Assembly: GCA_018780805.1 (NCBI GenBank)
Contig: JADMJD010000069.1
Span: 1 to 58,224, forward strand
From: Rubrivivax sp.
Lineage (GTDB): Bacteria; Pseudomonadota; Gammaproteobacteria; Burkholderiales; Burkholderiaceae_C
Direction of reading: 5' to 3'
Length of the DNA: 58,224 bases
Of the stretch, positions 45,790-54,490 are shown in pieces. The notes under the pieces were generated by a model. That model saw only the letters and a program-made list of their open reading frames with translations. It searched no databases and was not told the DNA's origin. Every line of letters starts with the position of its first letter. Position 1 is the first letter of the stretch. A program made the position numbers and the translations under genes.

Positions 45790-46709
45790 CGTTGTTCCTT
45801 GATCTGAAAGCCCAGGCGCGGGAAGTGCACGTGCACCGTGCCCGCACGTTCATCGTTGCGGCGCAGCACCACCTCGTCGGCACTCAGGCCCACCAGCGTG
45901 CCGGCCACGGGGTCGCTGCCATAGTCGGTGGCGGCCACGGTCACCGCAGTGCCGGCGCTGAAGCCCAAGCCGGGTTCGACGCCGACCGGGGCATGCGCGG
46001 TGGCGGCCGCGGCGATGGCCAGCGCGTCGGCGCTGCTCAACTTCGCCTTCTGGCCGTGGCCGAAGACCAGCATGCGGTCCAGCCAGGTCGACACCGCTGG
46101 ATGCGCATCGAGCACCGCGGCCATCGGCCCGGCCAGGCGGATGAACCACAGGCAGTGGGCGACGGAGAAATCGGCGATGCCCGGCGCCGTGCCAAACAGG
46201 AAGGCCCGGCCGTCCGACAGTTGCGCGGCCAGCCTCGCCAGGTACGCCTTCAGCGCCACCGTGGCGTCGGCCACGGTCTGGCGCGTCATGCCGGCGGTGA
46301 AGGGGCCGCGGTCGGCGGCGAAGGCCTTCATCATCTCCGGCGGCGGGTTGTTGAAGATCGCGGCGGCGCTGGCCGGCTGCATCACGTACGGCACCACGGT
46401 CCAGAACAGCGTGCTGTCGGCCCATTGCGCCAGCGTGGGCGCCAGCGGCTGATCGGCCGGGAACAGCGGCGGCAGCGGGTGCCGCTGGTCGATCACACGC
46501 GCCATCAGCGCGGTGTCGCAGTAGACGTCGGCGCCGATCTGCAGGAACGGCGTCTTGCGGTAACCGCCCGTGAGCGCGACCACATCGGGTTTGGGCATCA
46601 CCACCGGCACGTTGACGGATTGCCAGGCCAGGCCCTTGAAGCCCAGGATCAGCCGGATTTTCTCGGAAAACGGCGAGCCGGCGTAGTGGTGGAGGATCAG
46701 ATCGTTCAT
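45786..46709 (-). CDS. Glutathione S-transferase-like protein with C-terminal extension
   Basis: 307 residues from the ATG at 46709. Residues about 1-80 are a GST N-domain (LILHHYAGSPFSEKIRLILGFKG, then GGYRKTPFLQIGADVYCDTALMARVI); about 85-210 the helical C-domain (FGTAPGIADFSVAHCLW). Roughly 90 further residues, beta-rich by eye (GTAVTVAATDYGSDPVAGTLVGL), exceed a normal GST. Overlaps the SDR start (ATGA) and begins five bases beyond the acyl-CoA dehydrogenase stop. Probably cytosolic; substrate unknown. Confidence 0.88.
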   Translation of the reverse strand: MNDLILHHYAGSPFSEKIRLILGFKGLAWQSVNVPVVMPKPDVVALTGGYRKTPFLQIGADVYCDTALMARVIDQRHPLPPLFPADQPLAPTLAQWADSTLFWTVVPYVMQPASAAAIFNNPPPEMMKAFAADRGPFTAGMTRQTVADATVALKAYLARLAAQLSDGRAFLFGTAPGIADFSVAHCLWFIRLAGPMAAVLDAHPAVSTWLDRMLVFGHGQKAKLSSADALAIAAAATAHAPVGVEPGLGFSAGTAVTVAATDYGSDPVAGTLVGLSADEVVLRRNDERAGTVHVHFPRLGFQIKEQR

Positions 46710-46713
46710 GGGT

Positions 46714-48360
46714 TCAGGCAGGCATCGAACGTTGCACGAGGGCCTGCAGCGGCAGGGACGAGGGCAGCAGCCCGAAAACATCGGCCACGCCTTGCAGGCG
46801 GGCGGCGCAGAAGCTGTCGAACACGGCCTGTGGGCTGTGGGTGTGCAGCAAGGACGCCTGCAACAGCAACGCGGTGTCGCGCGCCAGCCCGCGGGCGCCG
46901 GCTTCGTCCACCGTGCCACCGTCCAGCGCATCGGCCACACGCGCGGCCTGGCGGGCCACCGCCGGATGCGCGGCCTGCGCGGCGGCGGTTTCCTGCATCA
47001 GCGCCGCGGCCACCGGGCCGGAGCGCAGCGCACGCAGCAGGTCCAGCGCCATGATGTTGCCAGCGCCTTCCCAGATCGAGTTGAGCGGCATCTCGCGGTA
47101 GATGCGGGCCATCACGCCCTCGCCCGCCGCTTCGACATAACCATTGCCGCCCAGGCATTCCATCGCCTCCTGGGCGAAGGCACTGCCGCGTTTGCAGACC
47201 CAGAACTTGGCCACCGGCGTCAGCACACGGCGCATCACGGCCTCGAAACCATCGGGGTCCTGGCCATGTTCGGTGCGGTCCACGGCACGCGCCAGGCGCA
47301 GAGCAAGCGCGGTGGCGGCTTCGCTTTCCAGCGCCAGGTCGGCCAGCACGCTGGTCATGGCGGGTTGGTCCAGCAGGCGTTTGCCGAAGGCCTGGCGCTG
47401 CGACGCGTGGTGCAGCGCCAGCGACAAGGCCTGGCGCATCAGCCCGGCGGTGCCCAGCGCGCAGTCCAGCCGCGTCAGCGTGCCCATGGCCAGGATCTGC
47501 GGGATGCCGCGGCCTTCTTCGCCCACCAGCCAGGCCTGGGCACCGTGGAATTCCACCTCGGAGCTGGCGTTGGCCTGGTTGCCCAGCTTGTCTTTGAGTC
47601 GCTGGATGGCCATGGTGTTGACCTCACCATCCAGCGTCCAGCGCGGCAGGAAAAAACACGACAGGCCGGCCGGCGCCTGGGCCAGCACCAGGAAGGCATC
47701 GCACATCGGCGCCGACATGAACCACTTGTGGCCGGTGAGCCGGTAGCGCCGGCCCCAGGCGTCGTCGCCGTCGAACTGCGCGCGGGTGGTGTTGGCCCGC
47801 ACGTCGGAGCCGCCCTGCTTTTCCGTCATGCCCATGCCCATCGTGAGCGCGGTCTTCTGGTGGGACGGCAGGAAACGCGGGTCGTACGCGGTGGCGGCCA
47901 GGCCAGGCCCCCAGGCCTGCGCCAGCGCCGCGTTGCTGCGCAAGGCAGGGGTCACGGCGTAGCTCATCGACACCGGGCACAGCACCGAGGGCTCCAGCTC
48001 GGTGAAGAGCATGAAGGCCGCAGCCCGTTCCAGGTGGCCACCCGCCCCTTCGGACCACGGCGTGGCGTGCAGGCGGTGGCGCAGCGCGGCGTCCATCAGC
48101 GCGTGGTAGCTGGGGTGGAACTCCACCTGGTCCACACGCCTGCCCTGCATGTCGTGCGCGTGCAGCACCGGGCCGTGGGTGTTGGCCAGGCGGGCATGCT
48201 GCTGCATGTCGGCCTGGCCCAGCTCCGCGCCCAGCGCCAAGAATCGCGCGCGCTCGTAGCCCGGCCGGTGGTAAACCAAGGCGTCCTGCAGCGGGCGGTT
48301 GCCGCTGAAGAGGTTGTGGCCGGTCAGCGGCTCGACCTGGTTGACGACCTCGTGCGTCAT
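46714..48360 (-). CDS. Acyl-CoA dehydrogenase, AidB/isovaleryl-CoA dehydrogenase-like
   Basis: 548 residues from the ATG at 48360, which overlaps the GNAT stop as ATGA; a GTG two codons upstream is an alternative start. Start THEVVNQVEPLTGHNLFSGN resembles the AidB group. Flavin-binding acyl-CoA dehydrogenase motifs include MGMTEKQGGSDVRAN, YRLTGHKWFMSAPMCD and ECLGGNGYVEAAGEGVMARIYREMPLNSIWEGAGNI. AidB-like members are linked to DNA alkylation damage, but in this operon a catabolic role on a branched or unusual acyl-CoA is as likely. Confidence 0.92.
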   Translation of the reverse strand: MTHEVVNQVEPLTGHNLFSGNRPLQDALVYHRPGYERARFLALGAELGQADMQQHARLANTHGPVLHAHDMQGRRVDQVEFHPSYHALMDAALRHRLHATPWSEGAGGHLERAAAFMLFTELEPSVLCPVSMSYAVTPALRSNAALAQAWGPGLAATAYDPRFLPSHQKTALTMGMGMTEKQGGSDVRANTTRAQFDGDDAWGRRYRLTGHKWFMSAPMCDAFLVLAQAPAGLSCFFLPRWTLDGEVNTMAIQRLKDKLGNQANASSEVEFHGAQAWLVGEEGRGIPQILAMGTLTRLDCALGTAGLMRQALSLALHHASQRQAFGKRLLDQPAMTSVLADLALESEAATALALRLARAVDRTEHGQDPDGFEAVMRRVLTPVAKFWVCKRGSAFAQEAMECLGGNGYVEAAGEGVMARIYREMPLNSIWEGAGNIMALDLLRALRSGPVAAALMQETAAAQAAHPAVARQAARVADALDGGTVDEAGARGLARDTALLLQASLLHTHSPQAVFDSFCAARLQGVADVFGLLPSSLPLQALVQRSMPA

Positions 48361-48800
48361 GGGCACCTCAGCATCTCGATGTGCGGGATGTTGTCTTCGG
48401 CGTAAGGCTCGCCGACCGCATCAAACCCGAAGCCGCCGTAAAAGGCCTGCAGGTGTGCCTGCGCGCTGATGCGGATGGGCTCGCCCGGCCAGGTGGCGTC
48501 GCAGCGCGCCAGGCCTTCGGCCATCAGCTGACGGCCGGCGCCCGTGCCACGCACCTCGGGGGCCGTGATCACACGGCCGATGGAGCGCTCGGCGTATTTC
48601 ACGCCCGGGTCCACCACGCGCAGGTAGGCCTGCAACGCACCGGTTTCGTCGCGGCCCAGCAGGTGCCAGGCCACCTGGTCCAGCCCGTCCGGGTCCTGGA
48701 AAGCGCCCTGCTCCAGGATGAAGACGCGGCAGCGCAGGGCCAGCGCGTCGTACAGGTCGTCCAGGCTCAGGCCCGCAAAACGGACCCATTGCCAATTCAT
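48357..48800 (-). CDS. ElaA-like GNAT acetyltransferase
   Basis: 147 residues. Start MNWQWVRFAGLSLDDLYDALALRCRVFILEQGA is the ElaA signature. Acetyl-CoA-binding motif A region: IGRVITAPEVRGTGAGRQLMAEGL, with R-G-x-G-x-G/A. Substrate unknown. Stop and start codons overlap both neighbours by ATGA, so it is translated within the operon. Confidence 0.93.
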   Translation of the reverse strand: MNWQWVRFAGLSLDDLYDALALRCRVFILEQGAFQDPDGLDQVAWHLLGRDETGALQAYLRVVDPGVKYAERSIGRVITAPEVRGTGAGRQLMAEGLARCDATWPGEPIRISAQAHLQAFYGGFGFDAVGEPYAEDNIPHIEMLRCP

Positions 48801-49813
48801 GCCAGCTTCACCAGCTGCTTGCCGAAATTGCGCCCCTTCAGCAGCCCCAGGAAAGCTTCAGGTGCCGCGGCCAGGCCCTCGGCCACCGACTCGCGGTACT
48901 TGAGCTTGCCGGTGGCCACCAGGCCACCCAGCTCCTTCAACGCCGCCGGCCACAGGCCCATGTGTTCGCTGACGATGAAACCCTGCAGCTTCAGCCGCGA
49001 GACCAGGATCAACGACGGGTTGGTCATCGGGATCGGTTCGCCGCTGTAGCCGGAAATCATGCCGCAGAAGGCGATGCGGCCAAAGGCGTTCATGCGCAGC
49101 ATCACGGCGTCCAGGATCATCCCGCCGACGTTCTCGAAGTAACCGTCGATGCCGTCGGGGCAGGCCTCCTTCAGCGCCTTGGACAAGGACCGCAGGTCGG
49201 GGTGCTGCTTGTAGTCGATGCAGGCATCGAAGCCGAGTTCGTTGACCACATACGCGCACTTGTCCGGCCCGCCGGCCAGGCCCACGGCGCGGCAGCCACG
49301 CACCTTGGCCAGCTGGCCCACGGCCGAACCCACGGCGCCGCTGGCGGCGCTGACCACCACCGTTTCACCGGCCTTGGGCGCGATGATGTCGGTCAGCCCC
49401 ACCCAGGCCGTGGCGCCGGGCATGCCGACTGCCCCCAGGTAAGCCGACAGCGGCACATGCGTGGTGTCCACCTTCTGCAGCACGCCACGCTGGCTGGCGT
49501 CGACGATGGCGTACTGCTGCCAGCCGCCCATGCCCACCACCTTGTCACCGACGGCGAAGTGCGGGTTCTTCGACGCCACCACCTCGCCCGCCGTGCCGCC
49601 GATCATCACCGCGTCCAGCGGCTGCGGCTGCGCGTAGCTCTTGCCGTCGTTCATGCGGCCGCGCATGTAGGGGTCCAGGCTCAGCCAGTGGTGCTTGACC
49701 AGCACCTGACCGTCCTGCAAGTCGGGCAGGGTCTCCTGCACCAGGCGAAAGTTGTCTGCGGTGGGTTCGCCGGTGGGGCGCGAGGCCAACTGGATCTGCT
49801 GGTTGACGGTCAT
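48797..49813 (-). CDS. NADP-dependent medium-chain oxidoreductase (CurA/leukotriene B4 dehydrogenase type)
   Basis: 338 residues from the ATG at 49813. Start VNQQIQLASRPTGEPTADNFRL and YMRGRMND match the zinc-free MDR group of prostaglandin reductase and CurA. Nucleotide-binding loop AASGAVGSAVGQLAKVRGC, later YFENVGGMILDAVM and GMISGYSGEPIPMTNP. Reduces alpha,beta-unsaturated carbonyl compounds in characterised relatives, compatible with handling enoyl intermediates or toxic enones. Overlaps the thioesterase gene by four bases. Confidence 0.93.
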   Translation of the reverse strand: MTVNQQIQLASRPTGEPTADNFRLVQETLPDLQDGQVLVKHHWLSLDPYMRGRMNDGKSYAQPQPLDAVMIGGTAGEVVASKNPHFAVGDKVVGMGGWQQYAIVDASQRGVLQKVDTTHVPLSAYLGAVGMPGATAWVGLTDIIAPKAGETVVVSAASGAVGSAVGQLAKVRGCRAVGLAGGPDKCAYVVNELGFDACIDYKQHPDLRSLSKALKEACPDGIDGYFENVGGMILDAVMLRMNAFGRIAFCGMISGYSGEPIPMTNPSLILVSRLKLQGFIVSEHMGLWPAALKELGGLVATGKLKYRESVAEGLAAAPEAFLGLLKGRNFGKQLVKLA

Positions 49814-50253
49814 GTCTTCTCCTGGAGGGTCTTGAGGGTTCGGTTGCGCGACGGCAAGGCGCGCAGGTACTTGAAGGTGGCCGTGCCGTGGGCACACAGC
49901 GCACCCGTGCCATCGAGCACGCGGCCTTCGCAGAAAGCCAGCGTGGCGGTGCGGTGCAGGGTCTGCCCCAACGCACGCAGTTCACCTTCGGCCGGGCGCA
50001 TGAAGGTGGTCTTCATCTCCACGGTGGCCACGCCGGGTGATTTGCCCAGATCGTGGCCATGCTGGGCCCGTGCGGCGTGCGCCATCGCCACGTCCAGCAG
50101 CGTCATCAACACGCCGCCGTGCGCCACTTCCCAGCTGTTCAGGTGGGCCTCTTTCAGGTCCACCCGGATCTCGGCGCGGCCCTCGCCAAAACCCCAGAGC
50201 TCCAGCCCCAGTTGTTCGACAAAGGGGATGTGCAGCGGGAACTGCAGCTTCAT
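49810..50253 (-). CDS. PaaI-type hotdog thioesterase
   Basis: 147 residues from the ATG at 50253 (MKLQFPLHIPFVEQLGLELW). Hotdog-fold motif LNSWEVAHGGVLMTLLDVAMAHAA contains the usual HGG followed by an acidic residue, and VATVEMKTTFMRPAEG is the central strand region. It hydrolyses small or aromatic acyl-CoA esters in relatives. Starts inside the stop of the SDR gene (ATGA) and ends inside the start of the oxidoreductase gene. Confidence 0.92.
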   Translation of the reverse strand: MKLQFPLHIPFVEQLGLELWGFGEGRAEIRVDLKEAHLNSWEVAHGGVLMTLLDVAMAHAARAQHGHDLGKSPGVATVEMKTTFMRPAEGELRALGQTLHRTATLAFCEGRVLDGTGALCAHGTATFKYLRALPSRNRTLKTLQEKT

Positions 50254-51038
50254 TCGCCGTGCACTGCCGAGACACCGCCGTCCACCGCGAGGATCTGGCC
50301 GGTGATGTGTTTGCCGGCCGCGCTCGCAAACAGCAGGGCCGCGCCCTTGAGGTCGTCGTCGTCGCCGATGCGGCCCAGCGGCGACATTGCGCCGAGTTTT
50401 TGTGCGCCGATGGTCTTCAGCGTGCCGGCGGTCATCTTGCTGGGGAAGAAGCCTGGCGCCAGCGCGTTGACGGTGATGCCATGCCGGCCCCACTCACCCG
50501 CCAGCGTGCGCGTGAAGTTGACCACCGCGCCCTTGCTGGTGCCGTAGGCGATGTACTGCATGCGGCTGGAGCCCGACAGGCCGGCGATGGAAGCCACGTT
50601 GATGATGCGCCCGGCGCGCCGCGGGATCATGCTGGCGCGGCCCACGGCCTGCGACATCAGGAATACGCTGCGGATGTTCAGGTTCATCACCTTGTCCCAG
50701 GCCTCTATCGGGTGGTCTTCGGCCGGCGCGCCCCAGGTGGCGCCGGCGTTGTTGACCAGGATGTCGATGTGGCCCAGGCGCTGCAGGGCTTCGGCCACGA
50801 CCTTGTCCACGTGCGTGGCCTCGCTGGCGTCGGCCGCGACCCAGCGCGTGTCGATGCCCTTGGCCTGCAGGTCGGCCGCGGCCTCTTCCAGATCGGCCGC
50901 CTTGCGCGAGGTGAGCAGGATCTTGGCACCGGCTTCGCCCAGCGCCTCGGCGATCTGCAGCCCCAGGCCACGCGAGCCGCCGGTGACCAGGGCGGTTTTG
51001 CCGCTGAGGTCCAACAGGGTTTGAACAGGGGTGCTCAT
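50250..51038 (-). CDS. Short-chain dehydrogenase/reductase
   Basis: 262 residues from the ATG at 51038, which shares one base with the hydrolase stop (TGATG). Complete classical SDR: TGGSRGLGLQIAEALGEAG, NNAGATWG, catalytic Ser in NVASIAG, YGTSKGAV with Tyr and Lys, and ITGQILAVDGG at the C-terminus. Related to 3-oxoacyl reductase and gluconate dehydrogenase types. Probably acts on a hydroxy- or ketoacyl intermediate of this pathway, which is inference from context. Confidence 0.93.
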   Translation of the reverse strand: MSTPVQTLLDLSGKTALVTGGSRGLGLQIAEALGEAGAKILLTSRKAADLEEAAADLQAKGIDTRWVAADASEATHVDKVVAEALQRLGHIDILVNNAGATWGAPAEDHPIEAWDKVMNLNIRSVFLMSQAVGRASMIPRRAGRIINVASIAGLSGSSRMQYIAYGTSKGAVVNFTRTLAGEWGRHGITVNALAPGFFPSKMTAGTLKTIGAQKLGAMSPLGRIGDDDDLKGAALLFASAAGKHITGQILAVDGGVSAVHGE

Positions 51039-52408
51039 CAATGCAGCTCCAGGAAGACCACGCGGTTCTCGGACGCCGGCCAGTTGCGGCCCACCAGCCG
51101 CTGGCCGTTGAACTGCGCGACCACGGCACGTTGCGGGCCGGCCGGCAGCTTGAGCTTGGACACCGCCACACCGGCCACGCCGGCCGGAATGCCGGGCGCC
51201 GGGGCCTGCCCGTCGAAGACGATGCTGTCGCGCGGCAGGCCGAAATACCCGCGCGGGCGGGTGAAGGTCAGCACACTGCCGGCGTCCTTGTCGGCGGCGG
51301 CCAGCAACTCCGCCCGCAGGTGCACCAGCGACGACGAGCGCACGAAGGGCTCGCGGTAGATGTGCGTGGTGGCGTAACCCGGTGCGCTGAGCACGAACTC
51401 GTACGCCGTGGTCGGGTCGGCGTTGAACGGGCCCCAGCGGCCGTCGGCACCGACGGTGCGGCGGTGTTTGACCTCGCCCACCCGTGCGCCGGTCTGCGCA
51501 GCGGTGGCCCAGACCTCCAGCGTGGCACCGGCCAGCGGCAGGTTGGTCGCGAAGCTGCCCTTGGTCGGGTCGTTGCCCAGGCCCAGACCGGTGAGCTTGC
51601 CGTCCAGCACCACGGTGGCCTCGGGCTTGACGCCGACGGTGGCCGGCGCCTGCCCGGTGATGAAGCGGTAGGCCGCGGCAAAGGCCAGCGGGCCGTAGCT
51701 GGTCTCGCGGTGGTCGATGGCGGGGAGCACGACGTTCTCCGCCCCCTTCAGCTCCGGCCCGGCGAACGTGACGTTGGTGGGCGTGCCCTTGGCACCGATC
51801 CACACGCCGTCGGGCTGCGCAAACTTGTCGTTGTTGTCGGAGCGGATCGTCATCCACTTCGGTCCGGGCGTGATTTCCACACCCGGCGCGCCCTGGTTGT
51901 TCAGCGCGGTGAGAAAGGGCCCGGCGCCATTGAACTCGTTGGTGGGCCGGAAGCCGGGGTTGGACCAGACACCGTGGTTGGGCGTGCCCCCCAGGATGGC
52001 GTGCGAGACCTTGGCCGCGCCGCCACCGTTGGCGATGTAGTTGCGCACCGCATTGCCCCCGCGGGAATTGGCGATCAGCACCACCTGCTTGGCGCCCGTG
52101 GCGGCCAGCACACGTTCGACCTCGGCCGCCAGGAACTGCATGTGCTCTGTGCTCGACGTGCGGCCGGGTTGTGGTTTGTCATCGGCATCGCGCGACAGCG
52201 GGTACGGCAGGTCGATGGCGTGCAGGCGCTCGCGTGGCCAGCCGTTGGACTCGAAGCGCCAGGCGGTCGTGTTCCACAGCGCGGCGGTGTCGCCGTTGCC
52301 GTGCACGAACACGATGGGCGGTGTGCCCTGGACGGGCGGGGTGGCGGCACAAGCGCCCAGCAGGGCGGCCGCGGCCAGCAGCCAGGCGCGGCGGGTGAAA
52401 GATTGCAT
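51038..52408 (-). CDS. Exported alpha/beta hydrolase (lipase-like lipoprotein)
   Basis: 456 residues from the ATG at 52408; a TTG at 52417 has a better placed GGAGA and is a possible start. The N-terminus has Arg-Arg (FTRRAWLLAAAALLGACA), suggesting a Tat signal, and a lipobox-like LGAC with Cys at 20. Alpha/beta hydrolase features: IVFVHGNGDTAALW oxyanion region and nucleophile Ser near 115 in IANSRGGNA, a variant of G-x-S-x-G. The last 200 residues form beta-rich modules outside the catalytic domain. Likely cleaves an ester or polyester outside the inner membrane to feed the operon. Confidence 0.82.
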   Translation of the reverse strand: MQSFTRRAWLLAAAALLGACAATPPVQGTPPIVFVHGNGDTAALWNTTAWRFESNGWPRERLHAIDLPYPLSRDADDKPQPGRTSSTEHMQFLAAEVERVLAATGAKQVVLIANSRGGNAVRNYIANGGGAAKVSHAILGGTPNHGVWSNPGFRPTNEFNGAGPFLTALNNQGAPGVEITPGPKWMTIRSDNNDKFAQPDGVWIGAKGTPTNVTFAGPELKGAENVVLPAIDHRETSYGPLAFAAAYRFITGQAPATVGVKPEATVVLDGKLTGLGLGNDPTKGSFATNLPLAGATLEVWATAAQTGARVGEVKHRRTVGADGRWGPFNADPTTAYEFVLSAPGYATTHIYREPFVRSSSLVHLRAELLAAADKDAGSVLTFTRPRGYFGLPRDSIVFDGQAPAPGIPAGVAGVAVSKLKLPAGPQRAVVAQFNGQRLVGRNWPASENRVVFLELH

Positions 52409-52443
52409 CAGGCTCAAGGGGGTCTCCGTTGTCGTTGTCGTGG

Positions 52444-52629
52444 TCAATCAGGCCGGCGCGAACGCAGCCAGATCAGCAGCACACCGGCTGCCGCATCCAG
52501 ACCACCCACCACCATCAGCACCAGGCCGGCCGTGGGGGCCGCACCCTGCAGGAACCAGCCCAGCACCGCGATCAGCATGCCGCTGTAGACCGCGATCCAG
52601 GCCAGCTTTTCCATCCGGGGGTTGTGCAT
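52444..52629 (-). CDS. Small two-helix membrane protein
   Basis: 61 residues, MHNPRMEKLAWIAVYSGMLI and onwards. Two hydrophobic helices (about 9-27 and 32-54) and a basic end, WLRSRRPD. The ATG shares one base with the stop of the large acyl-CoA dehydrogenase (TGATG). The hydrolase gene follows 35 bases later. I recognise no family; close packing in the operon argues that it is real. Orientation by positive charge suggests both ends in the cytoplasm. Confidence 0.72.
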   Translation of the reverse strand: MHNPRMEKLAWIAVYSGMLIAVLGWFLQGAAPTAGLVLMVVGGLDAAAGVLLIWLRSRRPD

Positions 52630-54455
52630 CAGAACCAGTCCTCGTGCATGGTGCGGCAGACGTCCTCGCGCCGTGCCACCACGCCCAGCCAGGCGTCGAT
52701 CTTGGGCAGCTCGTAGGCGAAAAAATAACGCAGCGCGGCGCGGCGGCCTGGCTGATCGGACACCAGCGCCACGTCCAGCCAGATCCAGGCCAGCACCACG
52801 TGGCCAAAGGCCTGCAGGTAGGGCGTGGCGTTGGCCAGGGCTTCTTCCGGCACGCCGGTGGCCCAGGCCGCCTTGGTGCTGGCGCCCAGCTTCTGCAGCG
52901 CGCCGGCCAGCTGGTTGGCGTGTTCGGCCAGGCCTTCGACCTGCCCGGCCCGTTCGATCGTCAGCCCCATGTGGCCGGCCAGCAGCTTCAGGCCGGCGCC
53001 ACCGTCCATCACCACCTTGCGGCCCAGCAGGTCCAGCGCCTGGATGCCGTGCGTGCCTTCGTGGATCATGTTCAGGCGGTTGTCGCGCCAGTACTGCTCC
53101 ACCGGGAAGTCGCGGGTGTAGCCGTAGCCGCCCAGCACCTGGATGGCCAGCGAGTTGGCCTCCAGGCACCACTCGCTGGGCCAGCTCTTGGCGATCGGCG
53201 TCAACACCTCCAGCAGCAGCGCGGCTTCGCGCGCGGCGTCGGGCTCGCCAGTGTGGGCCTCGTCCACCAGGCGGGCGCAGTACAGCTCCAGCGCCAGCGC
53301 ACCTTCGGCATAGGCCTTCTGCGCCAGCAGCATGCGTTTGACGTCGGCGTGCTGGATGATGGCCACCTGCGGCGCGCTGGCGTCCTTGCCGCTGCCGGTG
53401 ATCGGTCGGCCGTCCTGGGAAGGGCCGGCCAGCGGCCGGCCCTGGGGCCGCTGCTTCGCATACGCCAGCGAGGCCTCGTACCCCGCCATGCCCAGCATCG
53501 TCGCCGCGATGCCCACACCGATGCGTGCCTCGTTCATCATGTGGAACATGCAGCGCAGGCCCTGCCCCGGCTGGCCGACCAGGTAACCCACCGCACCGGC
53601 ACGACCGCCGGGTTTGAACCGGCCTTCACCGAAGTTCAGCAGCGTGTTCGTGGTGCCGCGCCAGCCGCACTTGTGGTTCAGGCCGGCCAGCGCCACGTCG
53701 TTGCGCTCCCCGGTGAGCCGCCCGTCGGCCCCCACCATCTTCTTGGGCACGATGAACAGCGAGATGCCCCTGGTGCCCGCCACCTGCTTGCCATCAGGCC
53801 CCGGGATCTTGGCCAGCACCAGGTGCACGATGTTCTGCGTCAGCTCGTGTTCGCCGGCCGAGATCCACATCTTGTTCCCGTGCAGGCGGTAGCGCGGGCC
53901 CAGCGGGTCGGCTTCGAAGTCATCGCCATCGGGCAGCGCCTTGGTCGCCACGTCCGACAGGCTGGAGCCGGCCTGCGGCTCGGACAGGCACATCGTGCCC
54001 GACCAGCGGCCTTCGAACTCGGCCATCGCAAACACCTGGCGCTGCCGTGGCGTGCCATGCGCCATCAGCAGGTTGGCGTTGCCGGTGGTCAACAAACCGG
54101 CGCCGATGCTGACACTGGCCTTGGCAAAAAACGCATTGCCCGCGGCTTCGACGACGTAGGGCAACTGCATGCCGCCGATGTCTGCATCCTGCGCCGCGGC
54201 CAGCATGCCGGATGCGGCGTAGGCGGTCCACGCGTCGTGCGTGGCCTGCGGCAGGATGACCTGCTCGCCATCGAAGCGCGGCTCTTCGGTGTCGACCAGC
54301 CGGTTGAACGGCGCGTATTTCTCGCGGGCGATGCGTTCGCAGGTGTCCAGCACGGCGGCAAAGGTCTCGCGGCCATGTTCGGCAAAACGCGGGCGGCTGC
54401 ACAGGTCGTGCACACGCAACCACTCGTACAACAGGAAATCAACGGTGTCGCGCAT
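52629..54455 (-). CDS. Acyl-CoA dehydrogenase, large (DmdC/FadE5-like)
   Basis: 608 residues, about 200 longer than classic acyl-CoA dehydrogenases because of an added C-terminal helical domain. FAD and substrate motifs: MCLSEPQAGSSLSDVATKA, YRLHGNKMWISAGEHEL, and VLGGYGYTRDFPVEQYWRDNRLNMIHEGTHGIQALDLLGRK with the catalytic Glu of the IHEGT motif. The closest known group includes 3-methylmercaptopropionyl-CoA dehydrogenase (DmdC) and long acyl-CoA enzymes. Precise substrate unknown. Confidence 0.93.
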   Translation of the reverse strand: MRDTVDFLLYEWLRVHDLCSRPRFAEHGRETFAAVLDTCERIAREKYAPFNRLVDTEEPRFDGEQVILPQATHDAWTAYAASGMLAAAQDADIGGMQLPYVVEAAGNAFFAKASVSIGAGLLTTGNANLLMAHGTPRQRQVFAMAEFEGRWSGTMCLSEPQAGSSLSDVATKALPDGDDFEADPLGPRYRLHGNKMWISAGEHELTQNIVHLVLAKIPGPDGKQVAGTRGISLFIVPKKMVGADGRLTGERNDVALAGLNHKCGWRGTTNTLLNFGEGRFKPGGRAGAVGYLVGQPGQGLRCMFHMMNEARIGVGIAATMLGMAGYEASLAYAKQRPQGRPLAGPSQDGRPITGSGKDASAPQVAIIQHADVKRMLLAQKAYAEGALALELYCARLVDEAHTGEPDAAREAALLLEVLTPIAKSWPSEWCLEANSLAIQVLGGYGYTRDFPVEQYWRDNRLNMIHEGTHGIQALDLLGRKVVMDGGAGLKLLAGHMGLTIERAGQVEGLAEHANQLAGALQKLGASTKAAWATGVPEEALANATPYLQAFGHVVLAWIWLDVALVSDQPGRRAALRYFFAYELPKIDAWLGVVARREDVCRTMHEDWF

Positions 54456-54490
54456 CGGGCGCCCCTCCAGGCTCGCGGCTCAGGCCGTGC

